A stretch of DNA of 64,000 nt from Planctomycetota bacterium (GCA_027063065.1 JAMOSO010000071.1:1-64000), one strand, 5' to 3'; shown: positions 1-7,795, counted from the stretch's first letter. The notes: generated by a model from the letters alone, not told the origin. Translations and numbers: made by a program.

Positions 1-2
1 AG

Positions 3-158
3 AAAAAAGGAATGCAAAAAGGAATGCAAAAAGGACTTGAAGAAGGCGAAAGAAAGAAACAAATAGAAATAGCTAAAAATTTATTAGATGTTTTAGATGT
101 TGAGACTATATCGTTAAAGACTGGTTTAGATGTAGAATTTATTTATGAGCTTAAATAA
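3..158 (+). pseudogene. 3' end of an Rpn-family transposase/nuclease gene, cut by the window edge
   Basis: Reading from base 3 gives 51 residues and a TAA stop, open at the left edge. The segment starts with a lysine/glutamine/glycine stretch containing a duplicated KGMQ unit, followed by a helical tail ending in DVEFIYELK. Such tails (repeated KG-Q units, then IAKNLL and a short helix-turn-helix-like end) are typical of PD-(D/E)XK family putative transposases of the Rpn type. The catalytic part is outside the window, so it cannot be judged whether the gene is intact. The IS6 remnant begins 2 bases after the stop. Confidence 0.55.
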
Positions 159-159
159 T

Positions 160-790
160 GGCTGTGGTGCAAAAAACGTAAGATGCTAAACTCAGATCAT
201 GAAAACTAATCAAAAAGCTCAAAAAATACCGAAAAGCCATTTCACTGGAAGCACTATGAGGGTGAAATCATCCTGATAAATATGAGGTGGTATTGTAGTT
301 ATGGGTTAAGTTATCGAAATATTGGTTAATATAATGGAAGAGCGTGATCTTAACGTGGTTCACACGACAATAATGAGATGGTCCATGGATATGCTCCTCA
401 AATTGACAAGAAGATTTGGCACGCCTGAAAAGAGCTGAGAAGTCTTGGCTAATGAATGAAACTTATATTAAGGTTAAAGGAAAGTGGAAGGCCGTCTTCC
501 TGAAAAAGTTAAGATTCGAGCTGTTAAATACCGGAACAATATAGTTGGCAAGATCACCGGTTTATTAAGAAAATAACAAAGCCTGGTCTGGGTTTTCAAT
601 CGATACGAACAGCATTAAAAATTATCGCTGGAATTGAAGCCATGCACATTCTCTGTAAAGGGCCATTACGCAGAAGTTTTTCCACAGGATCTTCACGTAC
701 ACAGATCGTAAATAAACTGTTTGGGTTGAGTGTTTAATGGAAGTGGATTTTTCTAAAATTGTGCCTTATAAGAGTTTTTACACCAGAGCC
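160..790 (+). mobile_element. Decayed IS6-family insertion sequence with both terminal inverted repeats
   Basis: The left end (160-178, GGCTGTGGTGCAAAAAACG) and right end (772-790, GAGTTTTTACACCAGAGCC) match in 14 of 19 positions when one is reverse-complemented, and both look like IS6-family ends. Between them lie pieces of an IS6 transposase in several frames. At about 630 bp it is shorter than a usual element of this family because the middle of the transposase is deleted. The 8 bases on either side do not match, so no target-site duplication is visible. Confidence 0.8.
199..737 (+). pseudogene. IS6-family transposase pseudogene (frameshifts, stops, internal deletion)
   Basis: A start at 199 gives MKTNQKAQKIPKSHF and then the frame is lost. 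Recognisable IS6 transposase segments follow in other frames: HYEGEIIL, MRWYCSYGLSYRNIG, VVHTTIMRW, KVKGKWK, QDHRFIKKITKPGLGFQS and IAGIEAMHILCKG, ending at a stop at 735-737. The region that should join the KGKWK and QDHRFI blocks, which carries part of the DDE catalytic core, is missing, and several in-frame stops interrupt the rest. It cannot encode an active enzyme. Family assignment rests on the order and wording of these motifs. Confidence 0.8.
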
Positions 791-791
791 A

Positions 792-872
792 CATGAAGGA
801 CGTAATGATTATAAAAATTTAACACCACAGGCACTAAAAAAAGATATTCAAAAAGTTATTAAGCTAGGCTAA
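792..872 (+). pseudogene. Truncated 3' end of an unidentified gene next to the IS6 remnant
   Basis: An open frame entering from the IS right end reads HEGRNDYKNLTPQALKKD and ends in IQKVIKLG before a TAA stop. It has no start codon of its own and its first codons meet the end of the insertion sequence, as expected for a gene cut by the element. I do not recognise the parent protein. It may be chance, so confidence is low. Confidence 0.3.
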
Positions 873-968
873 TTGTCTCTATCGGATGCTTACGGTTGAA
901 TGCAGTGTCGCGGTTGCCATTCAATAAAATTTATATATAATTTTTTATTATATTAATGGAGAAGAACT

Positions 969-1415
969 TTGACATCTAAACAAAGCCTTGACGATACAGA
1001 TTGGGCAATTATTAAAATACTTTCTGATGAAAATACTACTAATAATGCTATAGCTGATGAATTGGGCATTACAGAAGGCACAGTGCGACAACGTATTAAA
1101 CGTTTGCGTAGTACGGGGGTATTAAAGATTAAGGCATTAATTGACCCTGAAACCTTGCCTAATCAACAACTTGTTTATATTATGGTTAATGTTAGTGAAG
1201 CTCATTTATTAGACGAAAAAGCTAAGGAAATATCTAATTTAGGCGGTGTACTGTCGGTATCTATTATGGCAGGTCAATATGATTTAATGATAGAGCTTTT
1301 GGTGGATTCTAATAAAGGTTTAATGAAATTTATTACTAAAAGTTTGTCAACTGTAAAAGGATTGGCTAAATCGGAGACTTTAGTAACTTTAAAAAGTTAT
1401 AATAAGTACATATAA
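969..1415 (+). CDS. Lrp/AsnC-family transcriptional regulator
   Basis: 148 residues, the usual size for the family. Residues 8-60 form the winged helix-turn-helix (DDTDWAIIKIL, then NAIADELGITEGTVRQRIKRL), followed by the RAM ligand-binding domain with VLSVSIMAGQYDLMIELLV. Proteins of this kind bind DNA as octamers or dimers and sense amino acids. The start is TTG at 969, preceded by GGAGAAG at 958-964; no ATG in frame fits better. The serine dehydratase gene begins 3 bases after the stop, so the two are almost certainly co-transcribed, and a serine- or amino-acid-responsive local regulator is a reasonable inference. The effector is not visible in the sequence. Confidence 0.9.
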   Translation: MTSKQSLDDTDWAIIKILSDENTTNNAIADELGITEGTVRQRIKRLRSTGVLKIKALIDPETLPNQQLVYIMVNVSEAHLLDEKAKEISNLGGVLSVSIMAGQYDLMIELLVDSNKGLMKFITKSLSTVKGLAKSETLVTLKSYNKYI

Positions 1416-1418
1416 AAT

Positions 1419-2840
1419 ATGAAAATATCACGTATATCTATTTTTGATATCTTTAAAATAGGCGTTGGTCCTTCTAGTTCGCATACATTAGGTCCGTGGC
1501 GAGCTGTTAGGTCTTTTTTGCAAGATTCTCAAAAAATTAAATCATTGGCAGATGTTGTATCTGTTGAATGTTGCTTGTTTGGCTCTTTAGCTTTTACAGG
1601 CAAAGGACATCAAACCGATAAAGCTATAATATTGGGGTTTTTAGACTTAGACCCAGAAACGGTGGAAATTGATAAAATAGAACATATTTTAAATGATGTA
1701 GAAAGTCATAAAAAGATATTATTTGCTGGAAAGTACAATATAAATTTTGATATTGCTAAAAATATTATTTTTGATTTTAAAACACCTACAGATTATCACC
1801 CCAATACTTTTGACTTAAAATTAGTTTACAATAATGGTGAGAAACATACGGCAAGGTATTATTCCACTGGAGGCGGTTTTTTTGAATTGCATGGGCAGGC
1901 AAGTGCTGCCACTATAAAACCTATGCCACCGCATCCAGCACAAAATGCTAAAGAACTATTGGCATTAAGCGTTAATCAAAATAAATCTATTGCAGAATTA
2001 GTCTTTGAAAATGAATCATTTTGGACATCACCTGAGCAGGTAACTCAACGGATTGAAAAATTATGGGATACAATAAAAGATTGTATACATCGTGGTTTTT
2101 TGTCGACGGGTACATTGCCAGGTGGGTTAAATGTTAAATATCGTGCCGGCGAAATAGCCAGGCGCCAGTATGATTATCCGCGATTTAATAGTTTTGATGA
2201 ATTCTTAAATTTATTAAGAGGCGAACAATTAAAATACTCTGAAGTATCTGGTTGGGTATCGGCATTTGCTTTAGCTGTTAATGAAATAAATGCGTCAATG
2301 GGTAGAATTGTAACCTCTCCCACAAATGGTGCGGCAGGTGTGATACCTGCAGTATTGTTATATGCGTATTGTTTTGAAAATAAAATTAGCCAGCAAAATA
2401 TTTGTGATTTCTTTTGTACAGCAGGAGAGGTTGGTACTCTTTTTGTTAAAGAGGCGACTATCAGTGCAGCCCAAGGTGGTTGTCAGGCTGAAATAGGTGT
2501 TTCGTCAGCAATGGCGGCGGCAGGTTTAACGCAAATTATGGGAGGAACAGCAGCGCAGGTTCTTGAGGCTGCCGAGATTGCCATGGAGCATCATCTTGGT
2601 TTGACTTGCGACCCTGTTGGTGGGTTGGTACAAGTGCCTTGTATCGAGCGTAATGCGATGGGAGCTTGCAAAGCCATAACAGCTTCTCAATTGGCTTTGA
2701 CCAGAGACCCTAGGGATTCTTTGGTGGACTTGGATGATGTGATTGAGAGTATGTGGAATACAGCTAAAGATATGAATGATAAATATAAAGAGACCTCTAG
2801 GGGTGGACTTGCTTTGTCGGTCACTTGTCGAGAGTGTTAA
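1419..2840 (+). CDS. sdaA: L-serine dehydratase (L-serine ammonia-lyase), iron-sulfur type, single chain
   Basis: Converts L-serine to pyruvate and ammonia using an oxygen-sensitive [4Fe-4S] cluster, not PLP. The 473-residue length matches the one-chain form in which the beta domain (IFKIGVGPSSSHTLGP at about residues 12-27) precedes the catalytic alpha domain. Candidate cluster cysteines lie in the C-terminal half (FFCTAGEVG, QGGCQAEIG, LTCDPVGGLVQVPCIERN), and the protein ends in SRGGLALSVTCREC with a penultimate Glu and terminal Cys, as in characterised enzymes where the terminal Cys enters the active site. Directly behind the Lrp-type regulator, with a 3-base gap. It supports use of serine as carbon or energy source under low oxygen. 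Confidence 0.95.
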   Translation: MKISRISIFDIFKIGVGPSSSHTLGPWRAVRSFLQDSQKIKSLADVVSVECCLFGSLAFTGKGHQTDKAIILGFLDLDPETVEIDKIEHILNDVESHKKILFAGKYNINFDIAKNIIFDFKTPTDYHPNTFDLKLVYNNGEKHTARYYSTGGGFFELHGQASAATIKPMPPHPAQNAKELLALSVNQNKSIAELVFENESFWTSPEQVTQRIEKLWDTIKDCIHRGFLSTGTLPGGLNVKYRAGEIARRQYDYPRFNSFDEFLNLLRGEQLKYSEVSGWVSAFALAVNEINASMGRIVTSPTNGAAGVIPAVLLYAYCFENKISQQNICDFFCTAGEVGTLFVKEATISAAQGGCQAEIGVSSAMAAAGLTQIMGGTAAQVLEAAEIAMEHHLGLTCDPVGGLVQVPCIERNAMGACKAITASQLALTRDPRDSLVDLDDVIESMWNTAKDMNDKYKETSRGGLALSVTCREC

Positions 2841-2882
2841 TCTTTAATTATTAACGTTAGATTATTAATATTGAGGATTGTT

Positions 2883-3563
2883 ATGTTAAAATTTGAAGTA
2901 CCACAAGATGCTGTTTTTTATGCAATATTAAACGAAACTTTTATTTTTGGCGAAGATATTTTAACCTTAGAAAAAACTTCTAAAGTCGATACAAAAGATT
3001 CGACATTTGCATGGGTTGTTAAGGCTTTTGGGTATGCAGGCGCGCTTAAAACTATCAAGCAACTTAGAAAAGAACAGGATAATCAAAGTAGGTTAGTAAT
3101 TCCTAATGATTATCATTTGCGTTTAATATATCAGATGTTATGTAAATTTAGTGAAAGCCATAATGAAGAAGTTCAAGATTCAGGCGTTCAAGAAATAGAC
3201 GGTTTTGCACTTTCTAAAATCAAATTTAATGCATTAGTAGAATTATACTTTGGTGATATAGATAGTTTACATATGAAATTACCCGCATCTGGAAAATTAA
3301 AAGCAGATGATTTAATTATGCAAGAAGCTGATTTGGAAAGTGAATTTTTAACCTTGGGCGATAAGTTTTATGTTGAAGGCGCAACGTACCCACAGTTAGA
3401 TGATGATGTGTCATTGATGGCTCCAATTAATGATTTTGAAGATGCCTTAGTTGAAGAAGAAGATGCTGTTGCTGATTTTTATGCAGATGAAGATGATTAT
3501 GATGACCCGTTGGCAGATTATGGTATGGGTGACGATGAAGACAACTGGGGTTACGAAGATTAA
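2883..3563 (+). CDS. Hypothetical protein with a strongly acidic C-terminal tail
   Basis: 226 residues from the ATG at 2883, chosen over the upstream in-frame TTG at 2871 because GAGG at 2873-2876 is correctly spaced for the ATG. No signal peptide or membrane segment. The N-terminal two thirds look like a folded, mixed alpha/beta domain (DAVFYAILNETFIFGEDILTL near the start); the last 60 or so residues are dominated by Asp and Glu and end in GDDEDNWGYED. I do not recognise a family. It stands alone between the serine dehydratase gene and the ArsR operon, in the same direction. The acidic tail may mediate binding to a basic partner, but that is speculation. Confidence 0.7.
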   Translation: MLKFEVPQDAVFYAILNETFIFGEDILTLEKTSKVDTKDSTFAWVVKAFGYAGALKTIKQLRKEQDNQSRLVIPNDYHLRLIYQMLCKFSESHNEEVQDSGVQEIDGFALSKIKFNALVELYFGDIDSLHMKLPASGKLKADDLIMQEADLESEFLTLGDKFYVEGATYPQLDDDVSLMAPINDFEDALVEEEDAVADFYADEDDYDDPLADYGMGDDEDNWGYED

Positions 3564-3572
3564 TAAAGGTTG

Positions 3573-3600
3573 TTGACAAAACATAACGTTTGGTTATATT
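3573..3600 (+). promoter_or_regulatory. Promoter of the arsR-permease-thioredoxin operon
   Basis: -35 TTGACA (3573-3578), 16-base spacer, -10 TATATT (3595-3600). Transcription would start near 3607. The -10 box lies inside the spacer of the operator dyad at 3581-3614, so a bound repressor would block RNA polymerase. Confidence 0.75.
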
Positions 3601-3614
3601 GCCAAATGTTATGT
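3581..3614. promoter_or_regulatory. ArsR-type operator: 13-bp inverted repeat around the -10 box
   Basis: ACATAACGTTTGG (3581-3593) and CCAAATGTTATGT (3602-3614) are complementary in 12 of 13 positions with an 8-base spacer. It covers the -10 element and the predicted start point and reaches into the first codons of the regulator gene. This is the arrangement expected for an autoregulated ArsR/SmtB repressor. Confidence 0.8.
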
Positions 3615-3898
3615 TGAATATGCAACCATATATAGATAAAACCAAAATAATTAAAGCATTAGCGCACCCTACTAGATTATGGATTGTAGAAGAGCTTGCC
3701 GGTGGTGAGCGTTGCGTCTGTAAGTTTGTCCAAGATATTGGTGCTGATTTTTCTACAGTCTCTAAGCATTTGTTGTTGTTAAAACAAGCTGGCATTATTG
3801 TTGATGAAAAACGTGGTAAACAAGTTTATTACACTTTAAAAACGCCTTGTATATTGTCGTTTATTGCTTGTATAGAAAAAGTCGCTAACAATGCTTGA
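3611..3898 (+). CDS. ArsR/SmtB-family metal- or metalloid-responsive repressor
   Basis: About 95 residues. The family fold is clear: IIKALAHPTRLWIVEEL, the recognition region FSTVSKHLLLLKQAGIIV, and the beta-wing RGKQVYYTL. A CVC pair (GERCVCKF) sits where ArsR proteins carry the metalloid-binding ELCVCDL motif, suggesting thiol ligation of As(III), Sb(III) or a soft metal. The start is probably ATG 3611 or 3620; an upstream TTG at 3590 lies before the predicted transcription start and can be excluded. Neither ATG has a good Shine-Dalgarno, so the message may be almost leaderless. The stop overlaps the permease start by 8 bases. Confidence 0.9.
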   Translation: MLNMQPYIDKTKIIKALAHPTRLWIVEELAGGERCVCKFVQDIGADFSTVSKHLLLLKQAGIIVDEKRGKQVYYTLKTPCILSFIACIEKVANNA

Positions 3899-4859
3899 AA
3901 TATTTACGCGTTTAGCAGATTATATTTGTTATCAAGTATTGGAGCTTGGAGTAAATACAAGCTTAGGCGAATCACTACATTTTTTTATTGAAGATACTAC
4001 TAAAATATTTGTTTTGGTAATGTGTATGATTTATGCCATTGCCATTGTGAGAGCCTCGCTTGATTTAGAGGTTGTACGTAGATACTTGCATAATCGCCCT
4101 GCGTGGTTTGGGTATTCTTTGGCATCTTTTTTTGGTGCGATTACACCATTTTGTAGTTGTTCTAGTATACCAATGTTTCTTGGTTTTACCTCAGCGCAAA
4201 TACCAGCGGGGGTTACTTTATCATTTTTAATCACATCACCTTTGATTAATGAGGTGGCAGTTGTTTTGTTGGGTTCATTGCTAGGTTGGAAATTTACAAT
4301 TGTATATATCATTGCAGGTTTAACGGTTGGGGCTTTGGGTGGTTTTATTTTTAATGTGCTAGGTGCGGATAATCAATTACAGCCTTTGGCACGAGGAATA
4401 ACTAAAGAATCTTTAAACGATAATGTGTCTGTTGTCTCTTTAACTTTGCATCAAAGGCACTTGTTTGCAAAACAAGAGGTTGCTCAGATATTGGGACGAA
4501 TCTGGAAGTGGATTTTTATAGGTGTTGGTGCAGGGGCAGCCTTGCACGGTTTTGTGCCAGCTAGTTGGATAGCATCTCATTTGGGTGATAAATCTTGGTG
4601 GAGTGTACCGATGGCGTCTTTGTTGGGCATACCGTTATATAGTAATGCTACTGGTATGATTCCTATAGTAGAAACTCTATTAGATAAGGGTTTGCCAGTC
4701 GGGACGGCATTGACATTGATGATGTCAACAGTTGGTGCTAGTTTTCCTGAGTTTATTTTATTAAAACAAGTTTTAAAGCCACGCTTATTACTTTGGTTGT
4801 TTATATATTTTTTAATAGCGTTTACCAGTATTGGTTATTTAATGAATGCTTTATTTTAA
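3891..4859 (+). CDS. ArsP/DUF318-type membrane permease
   Basis: 322 residues with about eight predicted membrane segments. The diagnostic sequence is ITPFCSCSSIPMFLGF followed by LITSPLINEVAVVLLGSLLGW, the conserved core of the DUF318 (UPF0718) permease family; the second half repeats a similar pattern (SLLGIPLYSNATGMIPIVETLL, TVGASFPEFILLKQVL). Some relatives export organoarsenicals (ArsP), others have unknown substrates. Its position between an ArsR repressor and a thioredoxin-like protein supports metalloid or metal export, and the CSCS cysteines could take part in transfer. Substrate identity is inferred, not shown. Confidence 0.85.
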   Translation: MLEIFTRLADYICYQVLELGVNTSLGESLHFFIEDTTKIFVLVMCMIYAIAIVRASLDLEVVRRYLHNRPAWFGYSLASFFGAITPFCSCSSIPMFLGFTSAQIPAGVTLSFLITSPLINEVAVVLLGSLLGWKFTIVYIIAGLTVGALGGFIFNVLGADNQLQPLARGITKESLNDNVSVVSLTLHQRHLFAKQEVAQILGRIWKWIFIGVGAGAALHGFVPASWIASHLGDKSWWSVPMASLLGIPLYSNATGMIPIVETLLDKGLPVGTALTLMMSTVGASFPEFILLKQVLKPRLLLWLFIYFLIAFTSIGYLMNALF

Positions 4860-4870
4860 TGGAGATAACA

Positions 4871-5104
4871 ATGAAAATACAAATTCTTGGAACAGGCTGT
4901 GCTAAATGTCAAACCTTAGCACAAGTAACAAAAGATGCCGCTACAAAAGCGGGGCTTGATTTTACTTTAGAAAAAGTAACAGATATTAACGATATTATGG
5001 CTTTTAAAGTTATGATGACTCCAGCATTAGTTGTTGATGGCGAAGTTAAATTAACGGGCAAGATACCGTCATCAGAAGAGCTTAATGCATTATTAGGTGT
5101 ATGA
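4871..5104 (+). CDS. Small thioredoxin-fold protein (redox-active disulfide protein 2 family)
   Basis: 77 residues from the ATG at 4871, preceded by GGAG. The CxxC motif is in GTGCAKC at residues 7-13, and TPALVVDGEVKLTGKIPS contains the cis-proline and the third strand of a thioredoxin fold. This short family is regularly encoded after DUF318 permeases in ArsR-controlled operons, as here, 11 bases after the permease stop. It may pass reducing equivalents or a metal to the permease; the precise role is not established. Confidence 0.9.
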   Translation: MKIQILGTGCAKCQTLAQVTKDAATKAGLDFTLEKVTDINDIMAFKVMMTPALVVDGEVKLTGKIPSSEELNALLGV

Positions 5105-5110
5105 TTATTA

Positions 5111-5138
5111 TTGCCATTGCTTCAAATATTTATAGAAT
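5111..5138 (+). promoter_or_regulatory. Predicted promoter of purC
   Basis: TTGCCA (5111-5116), 16-base spacer, TAGAAT (5133-5138). A 5' leader of about 25 bases would then carry AGGA at 5159-5162, spaced 7 bases from the purC ATG. Confidence 0.5.
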
Positions 5139-5169
5139 GCGTAATTAAAATTTGTTTTAGGATTTATCT

Positions 5170-6093
5170 ATGGAAGCTTATATTAAGCCAGAAATCACAG
5201 GATTAACCCCTTTTTATACGGGTAAAGTACGAGACCTTTATGATTTGGGAGATAGATTTTTAATTGTTGCATCTGATCGTATATCTGCATTTGATGTTAT
5301 TATGCAAAATGGTGTACCGGGTAAAGGTATAGTATTGACACAAATATCTAAGTTTTGGTTTGATTATTTGGGTGATGAGTTTCCAAATCATATTATATCT
5401 TTTGATGTTGAAGATGTACCCGAAATTAATAAGTCAGATTACGCCAAGCTACGAGGACGTATAATGCTGTGCAAAAAATTAACTATTTTGCCAGTGGAAT
5501 GTATTGTGCGTGGTTACTTGACAGGTTCGGGGCTTAAATCATATCAAAAAGATGGTACTGTTTGTGGCATTAAATTGCCAGAAGGCTTGGTGGAAAGTTC
5601 TAAATTGCCAGAGGTTATATTTACGCCATCAACTAAGGCTGTTGAGGGTCATGATGAAAATATTTCTTTTGAACAGGCTGTAAAAATTGTGGGCGAGGAT
5701 AATGCTCAATGGTTAAAAAAGACTTCTTTGGCTGTATATGAAAAAGGACGAGCTTATGCTAAATCTAAAGGCATTATTTTGTGTGATACTAAGTTTGAAT
5801 TTGGTACAGATGCAAATGGCAATATTGTTTTAGCAGATGAAGTGTTAACTCCTGATTCTAGTCGTTTTTGGCAAGCTTCTTTGTATCAAGAGGGGCAAAG
5901 TCAGGATAGTTTTGATAAACAAATTTTAAGAAATTATTTAGAGACATTAGATTGGGATAAAAATTATCCTGGACCTACATTGCCTGCCGAGATTATAGAA
6001 AAGGTTAGAGCCAGATATGTTGAAGCGGTTGAAATGTTAGCAGGCACAGATTTTGCCAATGATATGAAAAAATTGTTGGTTGATTATTTGTAA
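5170..6093 (+). CDS. purC: Phosphoribosylaminoimidazole-succinocarboxamide synthase (SAICAR synthetase)
   Basis: Ligates aspartate to CAIR with ATP in purine biosynthesis. At 307 residues it belongs to the longer form of the enzyme, not the 235-residue E. coli form. Family motifs are plain: YTGKVRDLYDLGDRFLIVASDRISAFD at the N-terminus, LPVECIVRGYLTGSGLKSY in the middle, and ILCDTKFEFG and LADEVLTPDSSRFW in the C-terminal half. ATG 5170 follows AGGATTTATCT. The CYTH gene starts directly at the next base after the stop, so the two are co-transcribed. No other purine gene is in the window. Confidence 0.96.
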   Translation: MEAYIKPEITGLTPFYTGKVRDLYDLGDRFLIVASDRISAFDVIMQNGVPGKGIVLTQISKFWFDYLGDEFPNHIISFDVEDVPEINKSDYAKLRGRIMLCKKLTILPVECIVRGYLTGSGLKSYQKDGTVCGIKLPEGLVESSKLPEVIFTPSTKAVEGHDENISFEQAVKIVGEDNAQWLKKTSLAVYEKGRAYAKSKGIILCDTKFEFGTDANGNIVLADEVLTPDSSRFWQASLYQEGQSQDSFDKQILRNYLETLDWDKNYPGPTLPAEIIEKVRARYVEAVEMLAGTDFANDMKKLLVDYL

Positions 6094-6630
6094 ATGGTTA
6101 ATGAAATTGAGTTAAAATTTTTTAATCTCGATATAAAAGCCCTCCAAGAAAAAATTATTTCTTTGGGGGGTTTTTTAGATTATGCAGGTGATATGCGAGC
6201 TGTTTATTTTGATAATGGTGAGTTAAAAAAACAAAAAGGTGCTTTGCGTTTACGTCAGCAACCTGTTGCAGGCGGGTTAATCAAAACTATTTTAACTCGC
6301 AAAGAACATATCAGCGAAAGCGGTGTTAAAAGTTGTCGTGAAACAGAAACCACTGTTGGCAATTTTAATGCCTGTCAGAATATTTTATTGAGCTTGGGTT
6401 ATAAGCCAGTTTTAACCATTGTAAAACATCGTAGCAGTTATATTTTAAATGGTGGGCGTATAGAAATAGATACTCATAAAGAAGACTTAAGCTATATTCC
6501 ACCGTTTGTTGAGTTAGAAGCCAGTGATAAAACTAAATTGTGGGATTTGGCATTAAATTTAGATTTAGACCCTAATAGTGGCTTAGCATTAAACGCTTTT
6601 GAAATTCAAAATAAATTTAAAAAACATTAG
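6094..6630 (+). CDS. CYTH-domain protein (class IV adenylate cyclase/triphosphatase-like)
   Basis: 178 residues. CYTH hallmarks are present: the N-terminal EIELKFF in place of ExExK, RLRQQ, LTRKEHISESGVKSCRETE, and the late IEIDTHKEDLSYIPPFVELEA strand. These enzymes bind triphosphate groups inside a beta tunnel; members act as adenylate cyclases, thiamine triphosphatases or inorganic triphosphatases. The sequence does not tell which. Translation starts on the base after the purC stop codon, which implies coupling to purC, though a link with purine metabolism is only suggested by position. Confidence 0.85.
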   Translation: MVNEIELKFFNLDIKALQEKIISLGGFLDYAGDMRAVYFDNGELKKQKGALRLRQQPVAGGLIKTILTRKEHISESGVKSCRETETTVGNFNACQNILLSLGYKPVLTIVKHRSSYILNGGRIEIDTHKEDLSYIPPFVELEASDKTKLWDLALNLDLDPNSGLALNAFEIQNKFKKH

Positions 6631-6650
6631 CTTTAAATTAATTTAAAGCT
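6629..6650. repeat. Perfect 22-bp palindrome overlapping the stop of the CYTH gene
   Basis: The half-site AGCTTTAAATT is followed immediately by its exact reverse complement, starting inside the TAG stop codon. It is entirely A/T except for the ends and is not followed by a T-run, so a terminator is doubtful. It could be a protein-binding site or a weak hairpin end. Confidence 0.5.
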
Positions 6651-6725
6651 TGTTCAATAATTCTTGAAAAACATCATAAATAGTGGTAGTCTCAATGTTC
6701 ACATAAGAATAAATAAGGAGCAAAA

Positions 6726-7715
6726 ATGAGTAAAAGCTGTGTATATCTTGAAAAAGTAGAAGATTCATTAGTTAATATAGCCATATCAGGTCTTGCGGAG
6801 GCATTGAATATTCCAGACAATACAGCCCAAAAAATAGTTAATTCAGCTCCAATTATTTTGTTTAGTAATCTTGAAGCTAAACAGGCAGATGCAATTGTGC
6901 GTGCTTTTTCTTTAATTGTTGAAAAAGGTGTTGGTATCGCTTCGGCTTTAACATCAACAAGATCAGAAAAACCAATTACTTGGCCAAAAGATATTAAAGT
7001 TCGTGGGCGTAGTTTAGAAGATTATGCCTTTGCCAGTTTAGATGGTGGTTTTTTAGCCGGTGGTTTTTGTTGCCCTCGTTGCGGAGAAAAATTTGCTATT
7101 ATTTCAAATCCCGTTACAAACAATTCTAGCCCAGTAGAGATTTCTGAAGCTCCAGTAGTAGTGCAAGAAACAGTTGAAAAAACGGCGCAAGAACCTGCGG
7201 AGAAAATTGTTAAAGAGCCAGTAACAGAAGTAGTTGAAGAACCTACCGAAGAGCTTGTAGAAGAATCTGTGGAAGAAGTTATAGAAGCACCTGTTGCAAT
7301 AGCAGAGGAAGTTGTTGAAGAGATTATTGAAGAACCACAAGAAGAAATAGCATTAGAAAATGATGATGAAATTGTTGAAGAGGTAGTCGAGGTTGTTGAT
7401 GAAGTTTCAAATACGGACGATATAGGCACAGTAGAAGCCCCAGCTCCACTTGGAAACGAATCTACCTTCGAAACAATATCTCCAGGCAGTGGTGAATTTA
7501 GCGTCCGTTTAAAGGGTATCAAAGGCAAGGATGCAAAGGCAGAGGCATCAGCTGCTATTCAAGAAATTATGGGCTTAAGTGAAGCAGATGCAAAAAAAAT
7601 CCTAAAGAAAGTCATTATTAATGCTGTTAAAGATATTTCAGAAGAAGAAGCTAATAATTTAGCAGCTAAATTTGAAGCTAAAGGTATTAAAGCCGAAGTT
7701 AAAGCTAAAAAATAA
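6726..7715 (+). CDS. Protein with ribosomal L7/L12 C-terminal-like domains at both ends and a CCxxC motif
   Basis: 329 residues after a strong AAGGAG site. Residues 258-329 (VRLKGIKGKDAKAEASAAI, IMGLSEADAKKILKK, EEANNLAAKFEAKGIKAEV) reproduce the pattern of the L7/L12 C-terminal domain. Residues 1-75 show a similar though more distant pattern (LAEALNIPDNTAQKIVNSAP, LEAKQADAIVRAF, KGVGI). Between them is a cysteine motif FCCPRCGEKF (C115, C116, C119), half of a zinc ribbon, and a long Glu/Val/Pro-rich repetitive stretch (about 140-245) that is likely extended. No membrane segment or signal. Function unknown; a single-gene unit with its own terminator at 7733-7775. Confidence 0.7.
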   Translation: MSKSCVYLEKVEDSLVNIAISGLAEALNIPDNTAQKIVNSAPIILFSNLEAKQADAIVRAFSLIVEKGVGIASALTSTRSEKPITWPKDIKVRGRSLEDYAFASLDGGFLAGGFCCPRCGEKFAIISNPVTNNSSPVEISEAPVVVQETVEKTAQEPAEKIVKEPVTEVVEEPTEELVEESVEEVIEAPVAIAEEVVEEIIEEPQEEIALENDDEIVEEVVEVVDEVSNTDDIGTVEAPAPLGNESTFETISPGSGEFSVRLKGIKGKDAKAEASAAIQEIMGLSEADAKKILKKVIINAVKDISEEEANNLAAKFEAKGIKAEVKAKK

Positions 7716-7732
7716 AACTTACTTATTTTATC

Positions 7733-7775
7733 GCCATTATAGTTTGTCTTGTATAAATCTATAATGGCTTTTTTT
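7733..7775 (+). terminator. Rho-independent terminator
   Basis: GCCATTATAG (7733-7742) pairs exactly with CTATAATGGC (7759-7768), loop 16 bases, followed by seven T. Confidence 0.85.
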
Positions 7776-7795
7776 ATTTATATGTAGATAATTTT

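Noticed and set aside
2871-2885. TTG at 2871 as start of the acidic hypothetical protein
   Set aside because: The GAGG at 2873-2876 lies inside that extension and is spaced for the ATG at 2883.
3590-3592. TTG at 3590 as start of the ArsR gene
   Set aside because: It lies within the promoter and upstream of the predicted transcription start.
7022-7528. Long minus-strand frame inside the L7/L12-like gene, very Ser/Thr-rich
   Set aside because: It is the complement of the Glu/Val/Ala repeat region; the plus strand has the ribosome site, domain pattern and terminator.
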